A DNA stretch of 64,000 nucleotides, taken from Rhodococcoides kyotonense. Lineage in GTDB: Bacteria > Actinomycetota > Actinomycetes > Mycobacteriales > Mycobacteriaceae. The stretch's first letter is position 1, and each line of letters begins with the position of its first letter. Location of the stretch: contig NZ_FZOW01000014.1 of NCBI RefSeq assembly GCF_900188125.1, positions 1-64,000 on the forward strand. The letters are read 5' to 3'. Position numbers and translations under genes: made by a program. Below, piece by piece: positions 54,763-63,985 of this stretch. Below the pieces are notes generated by a model. It was given only the letters and a program-made list of their open reading frames with translations, did no database searches and was not told the origin of the DNA.

Positions 54763-56154
54763 ATGAGCAATTTCGGTTTTCAGGGCCCCGACGAGGATCC
54801 GGACAAGAAGAAGGATCAGGGCGGAGACGGCAGTCCGGGCGGCGTGCCCGGCGGTTTCGGATTCGGCGGTGAAGGGTTCGACCCCGCCGCACTGGGCCAG
54901 ATGCTCACCCAGTTCGGTCAGATGCTGAGCGGAATGGGTACCGCAGGTGCCGGAAATGCAGGCCCGGTCAACTACGACCTGGCCACGCAGCTGGCCCGCC
55001 AACAGATCGGTACCGTCACGCCCGTCTCGTCAGGCAAGACCGACGCCATCGCCGATGCCGCGCATCTCGCCGAACTGTGGCTGGACGGCTCGACGACGCT
55101 GCCGGCCGGCGCGTCGCGCACGGTTGCGTGGACTCCGAGCGACTGGCTCGACAACACCATCGACACATGGAAGCGCTTGTGCGATCCGGTAGCCGCTCAG
55201 ATCTCCAGCATGTGGACCTCGGGCATGCCACCCGAGGCACAGCAGATGGCAGGCCCGATGATGGGAATGCTGACTCAGATGGGCGGAATGGCGTTCGGGT
55301 CGCAGCTCGGCCAGGCGCTCGGCCAGCTGTCGAAGGAAGTACTGACGTCCACGGACATCGGACTCCCCCTCGGACCCAGCGGCGTCGCCGCGCTTCTCCC
55401 CGACGCGATCGCGAGCTTCACCGAGGGTCTCGAACAGCCCGAGCGCGAGGTGCTCGTCTTTCTCGCCGCACGCGAGGCCGCACACCAGCGCCTCTACAGC
55501 CACGTCCCCTGGTTGCGCCAACGAGTGCTCGCCACGGTCGAGGACTATGCGCGCGGGATCAAGATGGATTTCTCGGCGATCGAGGAAGCCGCGTCGGGAC
55601 TCGATCCGGCGTCGCTGACCGACCCGTCGAAGATCGAGGAAATACTGCAGCAGGGTGCGTTCGAACCGCAGACCACCCCGGAGCAGAAGCTGGCACTCGA
55701 ACGTCTCGAGACGATGCTCGCCCTCGTCGAGGGCTGGGTCGAGGTCGTCGTCGGCGAAGCCCTGGGCGAGCGACTGCCGGGAGCAGGAGCCCTCGGCGAG
55801 ACCATCCGACGTCGGCGTGCGTCGGGCGGCCCGGCGGAGCAGACATTCGCGACCCTCATCGGTCTCGAGTTGCGCCCTCGCCGCGTTCGCGAGGCCAGCG
55901 AGTTGTGGCGTCGTTTGACGGCTGCAGCCGGAATCGACGGACGCGACGGCGTGTGGGCACACCCCGACCTGCTGCCGACGTCGTCGGACCTCGACGATCC
56001 CGCGTCGTTCGTCGACGGTGTCATCGGCGGTGGCACGAGCGAGTTCGACGACCCGATCGCACAGCTGAAGGCAACCGAGGAGCAGGAGCGCTCGGAACGA
56101 GAGAACAAGGGCGACGAGCGACCCGACGGAGACCAGGACACAAGCAAGGAATGA
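54763..56154 (+). CDS. Zinc-dependent metalloprotease-like protein (DUF2342)
   Basis: The 463-residue protein has a Gly/Phe-rich N-terminus, a methionine-rich middle (MAGPMMGMLTQMGGMAFGSQ) and the family's zincin-like segment VFLAAREAAHQRLYSHVPWL at about residues 232-251. There is no canonical HExxH; His241 and His247 are the visible ligand candidates. The C-terminus is charged. It corresponds to Rv3195. Whether it is an active protease is not shown. It is followed by a terminator and then by the E1-like gene. Confidence 0.84.
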   Translation: MSNFGFQGPDEDPDKKKDQGGDGSPGGVPGGFGFGGEGFDPAALGQMLTQFGQMLSGMGTAGAGNAGPVNYDLATQLARQQIGTVTPVSSGKTDAIADAAHLAELWLDGSTTLPAGASRTVAWTPSDWLDNTIDTWKRLCDPVAAQISSMWTSGMPPEAQQMAGPMMGMLTQMGGMAFGSQLGQALGQLSKEVLTSTDIGLPLGPSGVAALLPDAIASFTEGLEQPEREVLVFLAAREAAHQRLYSHVPWLRQRVLATVEDYARGIKMDFSAIEEAASGLDPASLTDPSKIEEILQQGAFEPQTTPEQKLALERLETMLALVEGWVEVVVGEALGERLPGAGALGETIRRRRASGGPAEQTFATLIGLELRPRRVREASELWRRLTAAAGIDGRDGVWAHPDLLPTSSDLDDPASFVDGVIGGGTSEFDDPIAQLKATEEQERSERENKGDERPDGDQDTSKE

Positions 56155-56162
56155 CCTCGTGG

Positions 56163-56201
56163 ACGGGGCGGATCGATCATTGTCGATCCGCCCCGTTTTT
56201 C
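56163..56201 (+). terminator. Terminator after the DUF2342 gene
   Basis: ACGGGGCGGATCGA and TCGATCCGCCCCGT form a perfect 14-bp stem with a six-base loop, followed by TTTTTC. It lies 9 bases after the stop codon. Confidence 0.9.
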
Positions 56202-56293
56202 GTGGGTACCTGCTGGTCGACGCGTCGGGAGCCTGTGGATAACCAGCTATTTTCGGCACCTGCACTGCCCGCGGTCGTGCAATCGTTCAGCTC

Positions 56294-57163
56294 GTGACTG
56301 CACCTTCGCAACACCGACCACTGCGTCGGCCCAAACTACGCGTCGACGCCTTCGTTCAGCGCGACGGCACGATACGCCTCGGCTGGGACCCCGACCGATC
56401 CTTCGTCCTCACCGTCCCGGCCGACGTGACGCCCGACATCGTTCTCGACGTCCTACGCCACATCGACGGCGTGGCGTCACGCGCTCACCTCGTCTGGTAC
56501 GCGGGGACGGTCGGGATGACCGCGAACGTCACCTCGACGCTGCTGTCGGAACTCGACGAGGCGCAGCTTCTCGTCGAGTGCGCCGACGACGCCGCCCCCG
56601 ACACCCAGAGTCGATGCAGAACCGTCCGCATCATCGGCCGCGGACCGCTCGGCGACGCTGTGCAGGCCGGGCTCGAGACGTCGTCGATCGTCGTAACCAA
56701 ATCCAGTCGACCGCCCCGGGAACTGCTGCAGTACGACGAGGGCCGCTGGAACTGCGATCTCGCGGTGCTGACCGACGACCTCGTGCCCGACCCGCAGACC
56801 GTGACGGCGCTGGTGACGTCGGTGACCCCGCATCTCCACGTTCGATCGAGAGAAGGTACCGGCATCGTCGGACCGCTTGTCCGGCCGGGTATCTCGAGTT
56901 GCCTGCGGTGCCTGGACCTGGAGCGAAGCACGATCGATCCGCAGTGGCCGCACGTGTCGGCACACTTGTTCGGACGGGTGGGCGAGGCATCGAGGCCCAC
57001 CGTCCTCGCCACCGCAGCGATTGCGCTGGCCCAGATCGACGCATTCACGAGAGATCTGCCGACGTCGCTGACCGACACGACTCTCGAAGTCGACTTGTCG
57101 AGAAATCGCATGACGACACGGCACTGGTCGAGGCACCCGCGGTGTGACTGCGCGTTCGTGTGA
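56294..57163 (+). CDS. E1/cyclodehydratase-like zinc protein (Rv3196-like)
   Basis: The 289-residue protein resembles the leader-peptide-binding and E1-like part of thiazole/oxazole-modified peptide (TOMM) machinery. Residues 20-95 look like a small winged domain, 111-135 hold a Rossmann loop VRIIGRGPLGDAV (Gly115, Gly117, Gly120), GIVGPLVRPGISSCLRCLDL at 190-209 and RHPRCDC at the end give a four-cysteine zinc site (Cys203, Cys206, Cys284, Cys286). No ATP-grasp or YcaO gene and no precursor peptide is seen beside it. Its position corresponds to Rv3196, whose function is unknown. The role is inferred from fold only. Confidence 0.75.
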   Translation: MTAPSQHRPLRRPKLRVDAFVQRDGTIRLGWDPDRSFVLTVPADVTPDIVLDVLRHIDGVASRAHLVWYAGTVGMTANVTSTLLSELDEAQLLVECADDAAPDTQSRCRTVRIIGRGPLGDAVQAGLETSSIVVTKSSRPPRELLQYDEGRWNCDLAVLTDDLVPDPQTVTALVTSVTPHLHVRSREGTGIVGPLVRPGISSCLRCLDLERSTIDPQWPHVSAHLFGRVGEASRPTVLATAAIALAQIDAFTRDLPTSLTDTTLEVDLSRNRMTTRHWSRHPRCDCAFV

Positions 57164-57226
57164 CCGAGCCCGGCGCTCTCACCTGCACTGTGGGCGAGAT
57201 GGTCGTCGGTCAGACATGATGGGTAC

Positions 57227-58546
57227 GTGCCAGACATTCCTCGTCGGGGATCAGCCCGAACTGCCAAGCTCGCTCGAATTCCCATCGGTATCGCCGGCCG
57301 GGCGGCGGTCGGTTTCGGAAAGAAGCTCGCCGGTGGCAATCGAGAGGAAATCGACTCCGATCTTGCCGCCAAGGCAGCCGAGCAGCTCTTCTCGGTCTTG
57401 GGCGAACTCAAGGGCGGCGCAATGAAGTTCGGGCAAGCCCTGTCCGTCATGGAAGCTGCCGTTCCGGAGGAATTCGCGGAACCATACAGGGAGGCGTTGA
57501 CGAAGCTGCAGTCGTCGGCGCCGCCGCTGCCGGCAGCAAAAGTTCACCGAATGCTCGATCGTCAGCTGGGCACGGCCTGGCGATCGCGTTTCACCTCGTT
57601 CGACGACACACCGGTCGCGTCCGCCAGTATCGGGCAGGTCCATCGGGCGGTCTGGACGGACGGACGCGACGTCGCCGTCAAGATTCAGTACCCGGGCGCC
57701 GACGACGCATTGCGCGCGGATCTGAAGACGATGTCGCGCTTCGCGAGCACGTTCAGCGCGATCTTCACCGGCGCAGACGTCAAACCCGTGCTCGACGAGC
57801 TCATCGCCCGCACCGAGGACGAACTGGACTACCGAATCGAGGCCGACAGTCAACGGGCGTTCGCGAAGGAATTCGCCGACGACCCGCAGTTCGCGATACC
57901 CCGAGTGGTCGCGAGTGCGCCGAAAGTCCTCGTCAGCGAATGGATGACGGGTACGCCGCTGTCGTCGATCATCGCGTCGGGCACTGCCGACCAGCGCAAC
58001 GACGCCGGGGCTCTCCTCGCGCTGTTCGCATTCGCTGCGCCTGCGCGCGCGGGGCTGCTGCACGCGGATCCGCATCCGGGAAACTTCATGCTGCTGCCCG
58101 ACGGACGCCTCGGCGTCATCGATTTCGGAGCGACTGCCCCCATGCCGAACGGTCTACCTCCCGTATTGGGGCGGATGGTGCGACTCGCGCGTGAGGAGCG
58201 GTTCGACGAACTGGTGAACCTCTGTGTCGACAACGGATTCGTGATACCCGGCCGAACGGTCACCGCCAAGGAGATCGCGGATTACCTACGCCCGTTCACG
58301 GATCCGATCCGCACGGACTCGTTCCACTTCACTCGCGCATGGCTGCAGAAGGCCGCAGGTACGGCAACGGATTTCGACAGTCAACAGTTCCGGACAGTTC
58401 GTGCGCTGAACATGCCCGCCGAACACATCATGATCTTCCGAGTGCTCGGGGGCCTCGTCGGGATCTGTGCGCAGCTGGACGCCTACGCGCCCTACATGGC
58501 CATCCTGACAGAGTGGATGCCCGGCTTCACCGACGACGTCCGATAG
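57227..58546 (+). CDS. ABC1/UbiB-family atypical kinase
   Basis: The 439-residue protein has the family's Lys-rich KxGQ motif (AMKFGQALSVME, residues 66-77), the Ala-rich loop ASASIGQVHRAVW, the lysine AVKIQYP, the catalytic HADPHPGNFMLLP and the metal-binding VIDFGAT. UbiB proteins are atypical ATPases usually tied to quinone biosynthesis, though this actinobacterial group stands beside whiB7 (as Rv3197) and is linked to drug response. Start is GTG 57227. The gene is convergent with whiB7, 37 bases away. Confidence 0.9.
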   Translation: MPDIPRRGSARTAKLARIPIGIAGRAAVGFGKKLAGGNREEIDSDLAAKAAEQLFSVLGELKGGAMKFGQALSVMEAAVPEEFAEPYREALTKLQSSAPPLPAAKVHRMLDRQLGTAWRSRFTSFDDTPVASASIGQVHRAVWTDGRDVAVKIQYPGADDALRADLKTMSRFASTFSAIFTGADVKPVLDELIARTEDELDYRIEADSQRAFAKEFADDPQFAIPRVVASAPKVLVSEWMTGTPLSSIIASGTADQRNDAGALLALFAFAAPARAGLLHADPHPGNFMLLPDGRLGVIDFGATAPMPNGLPPVLGRMVRLAREERFDELVNLCVDNGFVIPGRTVTAKEIADYLRPFTDPIRTDSFHFTRAWLQKAAGTATDFDSQQFRTVRALNMPAEHIMIFRVLGGLVGICAQLDAYAPYMAILTEWMPGFTDDVR

Positions 58547-58583
58547 AGGACGGCGCTTGAAAAGCCGGGCATCACAATCGGTT

Positions 58584-58949
58584 TCACGCGACCTTCCGGT
58601 CGGCCCCGTCCTTACGTGGGCGACCGCGAGGCCGCTTGCGTGCGATGACGACTCCCTGATCGAGGATCTCGCCACCCCACACACCCCACGGCTCGGCCCG
58701 GTCGAGAGCTGCACTCAGACAGGTCCGACGGATCGGGCAGTCTGCGCACAACGCCTTCGCCTGCTCGAGTTCGGTGGGGTTCTCGGCGAACCACAGGTCG
58801 GGGTCGGCCGCCCTGCATGGAACTGCGGCTTCGTCGATCGCGTGAGTTCCGGTGTGCGCGTTCATGGTCATCGATGCGATCGACATTGCGGTCGCAGTGG
58901 TGTTCTCGGCCTCGTTACGGCATGTCGTCCGGATCGTGGCGGTTGACAC
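58584..58949 (-). CDS. whiB7: Transcriptional activator WhiB7
   Basis: WhiB7 is an iron-sulfur regulator that turns on intrinsic resistance to ribosome-targeting antibiotics. The [4Fe-4S] ligands are Cys45, Cys68, Cys71 and Cys77 (PCRAAD; LCADCPIRRTC), then EPWGVWGGE, the sigma-A-contact loop, and the AT-hook RGRPRKDG at 108-115. GTG 58949 has AGAGGAGA 5 bases upstream, so the protein starts MSTATIRTTC with about 35 residues before the first ligand and an extra Cys10. Upstream lie an attenuator hairpin and an upstream ORF. Confidence 0.95.
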   Translation of the reverse strand: MSTATIRTTCRNEAENTTATAMSIASMTMNAHTGTHAIDEAAVPCRAADPDLWFAENPTELEQAKALCADCPIRRTCLSAALDRAEPWGVWGGEILDQGVVIARKRPRGRPRKDGADRKVA

Positions 58950-59044
58950 GTCGGTCTCCTCTACTTTTCGTGCGGCGTGTTCACGGTTCTCGAAATTGGT
59001 GCGAACCCGTTGGCCGAACGTTCGAATCCGAGAGACTCGTCGAA

Positions 59045-59080
59045 CGAAAAAGGCCACGGTCCGCGTCTGCGGTCCGTGGC
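59045..59080 (-). terminator. Attenuator terminator in the whiB7 leader
   Basis: On the minus strand GCCACGGACCGC and GCGGACCGTGGC form a 12-bp stem with one mismatch and a four-base loop, followed by CTTTTTCG. It is about 100 bases before the whiB7 start, so most transcripts should stop here unless the hairpin is prevented. Confidence 0.85.
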
Positions 59081-59103
59081 TTGTGATGGCTGTGTCGAGA
59101 AAT

Positions 59104-59373
59104 CTATCGAGAGTGCTCTCGATATCTTTCTTCGATCACGGACGCGCGGTGTGCGCGGCGGAGACGTGTGGCTGGGATTGCCGTTTTCGCGGCCCAGGCC
59201 TCTGCCCGTGCTGCCATACCGGCGAATGCGACGCTGCCTGCAACTCGACCTACGGCGAAGCGGTGGGCGGAATCCCGAACCATCGACCGAGACAGGTCAG
59301 CCTCAGTAGCAATGCCTGCAGGGACAACGCCTGCTGTAGGGGCGCAGTACTGGGCAGCGATGAAATTCTTCAC
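59104..59373 (-). CDS. Upstream ORF in the whiB7 leader
   Basis: GTG 59373 has AGGAGG 10 bases upstream and opens an 89-codon frame that begins MKNFIAAQYCAPTAGVVPAG and ends in an Arg-rich stretch (RLRRAHRASVIEERYREHSR). Its stop is inside a hairpin directly before the attenuator. Mycobacterial whiB7 leaders contain short upstream ORFs whose poor translation in the presence of antibiotics releases the attenuator. This one is unusually long and could also make a protein. Confidence 0.6.
   Translation of the reverse strand: MKNFIAAQYCAPTAGVVPAGIATEADLSRSMVRDSAHRFAVGRVAGSVAFAGMAARAEAWAAKTAIPATRLRRAHRASVIEERYREHSR
59105..59124 (-). promoter_or_regulatory. Hairpin containing the uORF stop codon
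   Basis: TATCGAGAG and CTCTCGATA form a perfect 9-bp stem with a two-base loop. The uORF stop TAG (59106-59104) sits at its end, 24 bases before the attenuator stem. A ribosome stalled at the stop would melt this hairpin. Confidence 0.7.
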
Positions 59374-59446
59374 GATTCTCCACCTCCTCATCCGAACTCG
59401 ATCTGGACACAATGAACGCTCACGGACTCCCGTAAGCGGTGAAAAC

Positions 59447-59484
59447 AGACTAAACCTCATGATCGAAAGTGCACAAGTTATTTT
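59447..59484 (-). promoter_or_regulatory. whiB7 promoter with WhiB7 binding motif
   Basis: The minus strand has an A/T stretch (AAAATAAC), then TTGTGC (59476-59471), 18 bases, and TAGTCT (59452-59447). WhiB7 binds A/T-rich DNA just upstream of the -35 through its AT-hook, and autoactivation is known. Transcription would begin near 59440, about 65 bases before the uORF. Confidence 0.65.
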
Positions 59485-59521
59485 CTACCTGGGGTTTTGC
59501 GAACTCCGAAGACACGGCCGA

Positions 59522-61639
59522 CTACTTGGTCGACGACTCCCTCACGACAGCAAGGACGTCCTCACCGAAACGCTCGAGCTTCTTCGCGCCGATTCCGGGG
59601 ATGGCGACGAGCCCGCGATCGTCCTGGGGCTGTTGCTCCGCGATAGCGGTGAGCGTCGTGTCACTGAACACCACGTACGCGGGAACCTTCATCTCTCGCG
59701 ACTTGTCCAGACGCCACGACTTCAACGCGTCGAGAAGCGCGACATCGACGTCGGACGGATGAGATTCGCACCGGCCCAGCATCGTTGCACCCGTCCCGAT
59801 CAACGGCTTACCGCACAGTCGACATTTCGGCCCTGACCGCTTGGTCGTCGGCGCGGCGATGCGCGAGGCCGGTGAGTCGTCGGGAATCAGCCCGTTGAGG
59901 AACCTCGAACGGCGCCGCGACTTCCTGCCGCCCTCGTTGCGGGCGAGAGCCCACGACAGCTGCAGATGCTCGCGCGCGCGAGTGACACCGACGTAGAGCA
60001 GTCGGCGTTCCTCCTCGATGGCGGCCTCGTTGTCGGCACTGGGATCGTTGCCCAGAGCATGCGAGATGGGCAACGTGCCGTCGGCCAGACCGACGATGAA
60101 GACCGCGTCCCATTCCAACCCCTTGGCAGCGTGCAGCGACGCCAGCGTCACGCCCTGCACGACAGGTGGGTGCCTGGCCTCGGCGCGTGCGGCGAGTTCG
60201 TCGAGCAGACGAGACAGGTCGAGCTCGGGATCCTGACCCAGCAGTTCTTCGGTGACCTGCACGAGTCCACCGAGCGACGCCCACTTCTCACGCGCCTGCG
60301 CACCCGTCGGCTCGGTTGCCGTCAGCCCCAGAGGCGCGAGGACAGCGCGAACCAACGACGGTAGACCTGCGCCCGACATGGATTCCTCGGGAAGGTCGTC
60401 TCGACCGCCCGCGGTGCGCAATGCCGAAATGCCCTGACGCACTTCGGGTCTGTTGAAGAAGCCTTCACCGCCGCGTACCTGGTAGGCGATCCCGGCGTCG
60501 GTCAGCGCCTGCTCGTGCACCTCGGACTGGGCGTTGATGCGGTAGAGCACGGCGATCTCGGCGGGTTCGACACCTTTCGCGATAAGTCGTTTGATCGCCC
60601 GCGCGACGCCGTCGGCCTCTGCCGGTTCGTCGTCGTACTCGACGAACTCCGGCTCGGGACCGGCCGGTCTCTGACCGATCAATTGCAGACGAGTACCCGC
60701 GATACGCCCGCGCGCAGCGCCGATGACGCGGTTTGCCAGCGACACGACCTCGGGTGTCGAGCGATAGTCACGTTCCAGACGCACCACGGTCGCGTCCGGG
60801 AAGCGACGCGAGAAATCGAGCAGGTACCGCGGCGTCGCACCGGTGAACGAGTAGATCGTCTGGTTTGCATCTCCGACGACGGTCAGATCGTCTCGCTCGC
60901 CGAGCCAGGCGTCGAGAACTCGCTGCTGCAACGGCGTGACGTCCTGATATTCGTCGACGACGAAACAGCGGTAGCGCTCTCGGAACTCGTCCGCGACGGC
61001 GGAATGCTCTTCGAGCGCGGCGGCGGTGTGCAGCAACAAGTCGTCGAAGTCCAGCAGCATGCCGTCGCCGCCGCGCGTCTTGAGATCCTCGTATCCCGCG
61101 TACACCGAGGCCACCTTGGCCGCGTCCATAGGAACCTCACGCTTGATGCGTGCGGTGACCGCTGGATAGTCCTCGGGTGCGATCAAAGAGCCCTTGGCCC
61201 ACTCGATTTCGCCGGCGAGGTCGCGCACTGCATCCGTCGATGTGGATACTCCGGCGCGATGTGCGGACTGGCTGACGAGCGCGAACTTGCGGTCCAGCAA
61301 CTGCCAGCCCGTGTCTCCGACGACCTGAGGCCAGAAGTACTTGAGTTGCCGCAGCGCCGCCGCGTGGAACGTGCGCGCCTGCACCGGTGGCCCTTCTCCA
61401 CCGACACCGAGCTCCCGCAACCGGCCACGCATCTCGCCCGCAGCGCGGGCCGTGAACGTGACCGCCAATACCTGACCGGCAGAGACGTGGCCCGCAGAAA
61501 CAAGGTGCGCAATGCGTCGTGTGATGGTCCGTGTCTTACCGGTCCCCGCACCCGCGAGCACGCACACCGGTCCTCGCGGTGCCGAGACCGCAGCAGACTG
61601 TTCGGGGTCCAACCCGGTGATCATCGAGTCCACTGGCAT
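59522..61639 (-). CDS. uvrD2: ATP-dependent DNA helicase UvrD2
   Basis: The 705-residue SF1 helicase has Walker [13 protein letters not shown], motif [28 protein letters not shown]-like [19 protein letters not shown] and [11 protein letters not shown]. The C-terminus adds a tetracysteine zinc motif (CRLCGKP...GRCESH) and an HRDC domain ([19 protein letters not shown]), the layout of UvrD2. Start ATG 61639 gives [11 protein letters not shown]; other ATGs at 61651 and 61624 are possible. It diverges from mrx1 by about 110 bases. Confidence 0.94.
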   Translation of the reverse strand: MPVDSMITGLDPEQSAAVSAPRGPVCVLAGAGTGKTRTITRRIAHLVSAGHVSAGQVLAVTFTARAAGEMRGRLRELGVGGEGPPVQARTFHAAALRQLKYFWPQVVGDTGWQLLDRKFALVSQSAHRAGVSTSTDAVRDLAGEIEWAKGSLIAPEDYPAVTARIKREVPMDAAKVASVYAGYEDLKTRGGDGMLLDFDDLLLHTAAALEEHSAVADEFRERYRCFVVDEYQDVTPLQQRVLDAWLGERDDLTVVGDANQTIYSFTGATPRYLLDFSRRFPDATVVRLERDYRSTPEVVSLANRVIGAARGRIAGTRLQLIGQRPAGPEPEFVEYDDEPAEADGVARAIKRLIAKGVEPAEIAVLYRINAQSEVHEQALTDAGIAYQVRGGEGFFNRPEVRQGISALRTAGGRDDLPEESMSGAGLPSLVRAVLAPLGLTATEPTGAQAREKWASLGGLVQVTEELLGQDPELDLSRLLDELAARAEARHPPVVQGVTLASLHAAKGLEWDAVFIVGLADGTLPISHALGNDPSADNEAAIEEERRLLYVGVTRAREHLQLSWALARNEGGRKSRRRSRFLNGLIPDDSPASRIAAPTTKRSGPKCRLCGKPLIGTGATMLGRCESHPSDVDVALLDALKSWRLDKSREMKVPAYVVFSDTTLTAIAEQQPQDDRGLVAIPGIGAKKLERFGEDVLAVVRESSTK

Positions 61640-61751
61640 GCCGACCATCATGTCAGGAGGCGCCGACACGATCCGAGCCCGGGCGCACGGCTGGAAGGAC
61701 GCGAGAAGACTCGATGGAACAACCGTCGTGATGGACGTGTTGAATGCGTGC

Positions 61752-62009
61752 GTGACCACCACCGAGAATTCCGCGGCCCTGACCATGTACTCCACGACAT
61801 GGTGCGGATACTGCCGCCGACTGAAGACCCAACTCGACGAGGCAGGCATCACCTATGCCGAGATCGACATCGAGCAGGACCCGACGGCGGCCGAATTCGT
61901 CGGCAGTGTCAACGGCGGCAACCATGTCGTGCCGACGGTGAAGTACGCGGACGGCTCGACCGCGACCAATCCCAGCCTCGTCGAGGTCAAGAAAGCTCTG
62001 TCGCTGTAG
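61752..62009 (+). CDS. mrx1: Mycoredoxin (glutaredoxin-like)
   Basis: Mycoredoxin 1 uses mycothiol to reduce mixed disulfides. The frame has the CGYC active site in [16 protein letters not shown], then [20 protein letters not shown] and [16 protein letters not shown], the mycothiol-binding region. Length from GTG 61752 is 85 residues, near the 84 of M. tuberculosis Mrx1 (Rv3198A). An in-frame ATG at 61731 would add seven residues. It lies between uvrD2 and nudC, as in that genome. Confidence 0.92.
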   Translation: MTTTENSAALTMYSTTWCGYCRRLKTQLDEAGITYAEIDIEQDPTAAEFVGSVNGGNHVVPTVKYADGSTATNPSLVEVKKALSL

Positions 62010-62963
62010 TCAGACCGCTGCGGCCCAGGCCTCGAGCATTCCTCGGGCGATGGAGATGGACCCCGGCAGAAGAAGCCGGGAGTCCGCGTCCGCAGCCCAG
62101 TCCCCCAGCTTCAGCGCAGCCTGAACCTCCGCACGCTCGAACCAGTACGCCTCGGCGATCTCGCCGTCGACGAAGTCCAACGGTGCGTCGGGGTCGCCGA
62201 TCGCGGAGAAACCCAACATGATCGAGCGCGGGAACGGCCACGGCTGACTGCCGAGATAGGTGATGTCGGACACGGAGATTCCGACTTCTTCTCTGATCTC
62301 TCGTCCTACGCAGGTCTCCAGCGATTCCCCTGCCTCGACGAATCCCGCGAGAACCGAGAAGCGCCGCTCCGGCCACGCCGGGGCCCTGGCGAGGAGAACC
62401 TTGTCGGCACCGTCGTGCACCAAGCAGATCACCGCAGGATCGGTCCGCGGAAACTCCTCGTGACCGTTCGACGTACTTGTCCGCGACCATCCCGCGGCCG
62501 AGGGCGTCGTCGCCGCGCCGTCGATCGCGCTGAAGCTCGCGCCAGCATGCCAATTCAGAATCGCGAGAGCGCTCGTGAGAATCGACAGCTCGGTCTCGTC
62601 GAGGTACTCCGCGAACGACCGCAGATCGGCGAGCTTGCCGGTGAGGACACCGACACGTTTGGTCCACAGATGACGATCGTCGTGAATTCCGAGAAAAACT
62701 GCGTCGAGAGCGGGCTCGGCAGCGATGTCCGTGGCCGATGTGTAGACGATTCCGTCGTCGTCGACGCGGAGTTGACCGCGGTGATCGATCTCGATCACTC
62801 GTGCTGTCGACCAACCCGCACGCAGCGCTGCTGTGTCCTTGCGTAGCTCTTCCGCTCGATGGAGAGGAGATCGCGACAGCAGAGGGGGCTGGGAAAGCTC
62901 GAAACGTGGCACGGTGAAGACACTATCGCGGTCGAGCACGGACCCGACTTTCTGCGTCGTCAC
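62010..62963 (-). CDS. nudC: NAD+ diphosphatase NudC
   Basis: NudC hydrolyses NADH to NMNH and AMP, and removes NAD caps from RNA. The 317-residue protein has the Nudix box GFVEAGESLETCVGREIREE and the NudC signature SQPWPFPRSIMLGF. The N-terminal half lacks the four-cysteine zinc ribbon of E. coli NudC. Its stop touches mrx1 on the other strand, and its ATG overlaps the K+ channel stop (ATGA), so the two minus-strand genes are coupled. Confidence 0.94.
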   Translation of the reverse strand: MTTQKVGSVLDRDSVFTVPRFELSQPPLLSRSPLHRAEELRKDTAALRAGWSTARVIEIDHRGQLRVDDDGIVYTSATDIAAEPALDAVFLGIHDDRHLWTKRVGVLTGKLADLRSFAEYLDETELSILTSALAILNWHAGASFSAIDGAATTPSAAGWSRTSTSNGHEEFPRTDPAVICLVHDGADKVLLARAPAWPERRFSVLAGFVEAGESLETCVGREIREEVGISVSDITYLGSQPWPFPRSIMLGFSAIGDPDAPLDFVDGEIAEAYWFERAEVQAALKLGDWAADADSRLLLPGSISIARGMLEAWAAAV

Positions 62964-63985
62964 TCACCCACGCGGCGGATGTACAGCAGGCGGTCCGTCG
63001 CTTCGACGGCGTCGACCTCCGGCGACCCGACCCGGAACAGCTTGCCGCTCCGCACGACACCGAGAACGATGTCGGTCAGGTGCCTCGGAGAGCCTCCGAC
63101 CTCGTCGCGCTCCACCTCGCGCTCGGCGATGGCGAAACCGGCTTCGGGTGTCAGAAGATCCTCGATCATCTCCACCACGCTCGGCGTCGACGTCGCGATG
63201 CCCAGCAAGCGACCGGCCGTTTCCGACGACACCACCACCGAGTCGGCACCGGACTGCCGGAGCAGATGGGTGTTCTCCGCCTCGCGAATCGCGGCCACGA
63301 TCTTGGCCTTCGGCGCGATCTCGCGCGCCGTCAACGTCACCAGCACCGCGGTGTCGTCGCGGTTGGTCGCCACGATGATCGCCGCTGCATGCTGTGCACC
63401 GGTCAACCGGAGAACGTCCGACTTGGTGGCCGAGCCGTGCACCGTGACCAACCCCATGTTCGACGCGGTGTCCAACACCGTCTGGTCGGTGTCGACGACA
63501 ACGATCTCCGACGCGGGAACGCCGTCGCCCAGCATGGCGTCGACGGCGGTGCGGCCCTTGGTTCCGAAACCGATGACCACGGTGTGATTGCGCACGCTGC
63601 GCCTCCATCGCTGAATTTTGAATGCCTGCCGAGACCGCTCCGTCAGAACCGCGAGCGTCGTACCGACCAACAAGATGAGGAAGAAGATTCGAAGGGGTGT
63701 GATCACGAGGATGTTCACCAGGCGCGCCGACGGCGCGATCGGTGTGATGTCCCCGTATCCCGTGGTCGACAGCGACACCGTCGCGTAGTACAGCGCGTCG
63801 AGGAACGACAGCTCGTTGTCCTGCGCGTCTCGGTATCCGTCACGATCGATGTACACGATGAGCGCTGCGATGAGCAGCGCCGCGAGCGCAACCAGTATTC
63901 GCCGGTAGATCGCTCGCCACGGACTGCTCTGCAGTTCCGGAACACGAAGTACACCGACGAGAGCGAAGTCCGGCCTGTCCGTCAA
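62960..63985 (-). CDS. Potassium channel with RCK (TrkA-N) domain
   Basis: The 341-residue protein has two helices around a pore loop with the selectivity filter TTGYGD (residues 73-78) and then a cytoplasmic RCK domain: HTVVIGFGTKGRTAVDAML, EIVVVDTDQ and a C-terminal TrkA-C-like part. It should gate K+ flow in response to a bound ligand. It corresponds to Rv3200c. The TTG at 63985 (MTDRPDFALVGVLRVPEL) is the best start in the window, with GGTGA upstream; no stop separates it from the window edge, so a longer form cannot be excluded. Confidence 0.9.
   Translation of the reverse strand: MTDRPDFALVGVLRVPELQSSPWRAIYRRILVALAALLIAALIVYIDRDGYRDAQDNELSFLDALYYATVSLSTTGYGDITPIAPSARLVNILVITPLRIFFLILLVGTTLAVLTERSRQAFKIQRWRRSVRNHTVVIGFGTKGRTAVDAMLGDGVPASEIVVVDTDQTVLDTASNMGLVTVHGSATKSDVLRLTGAQHAAAIIVATNRDDTAVLVTLTAREIAPKAKIVAAIREAENTHLLRQSGADSVVVSSETAGRLLGIATSTPSVVEMIEDLLTPEAGFAIAEREVERDEVGGSPRHLTDIVLGVVRSGKLFRVGSPEVDAVEATDRLLYIRRVGE

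Noticed and set aside
60515..62221. 568-codon open frame antisense to uvrD2
   Set aside because: It runs through uvrD2 and mrx1 in the wrong frame; both have complete family motifs.
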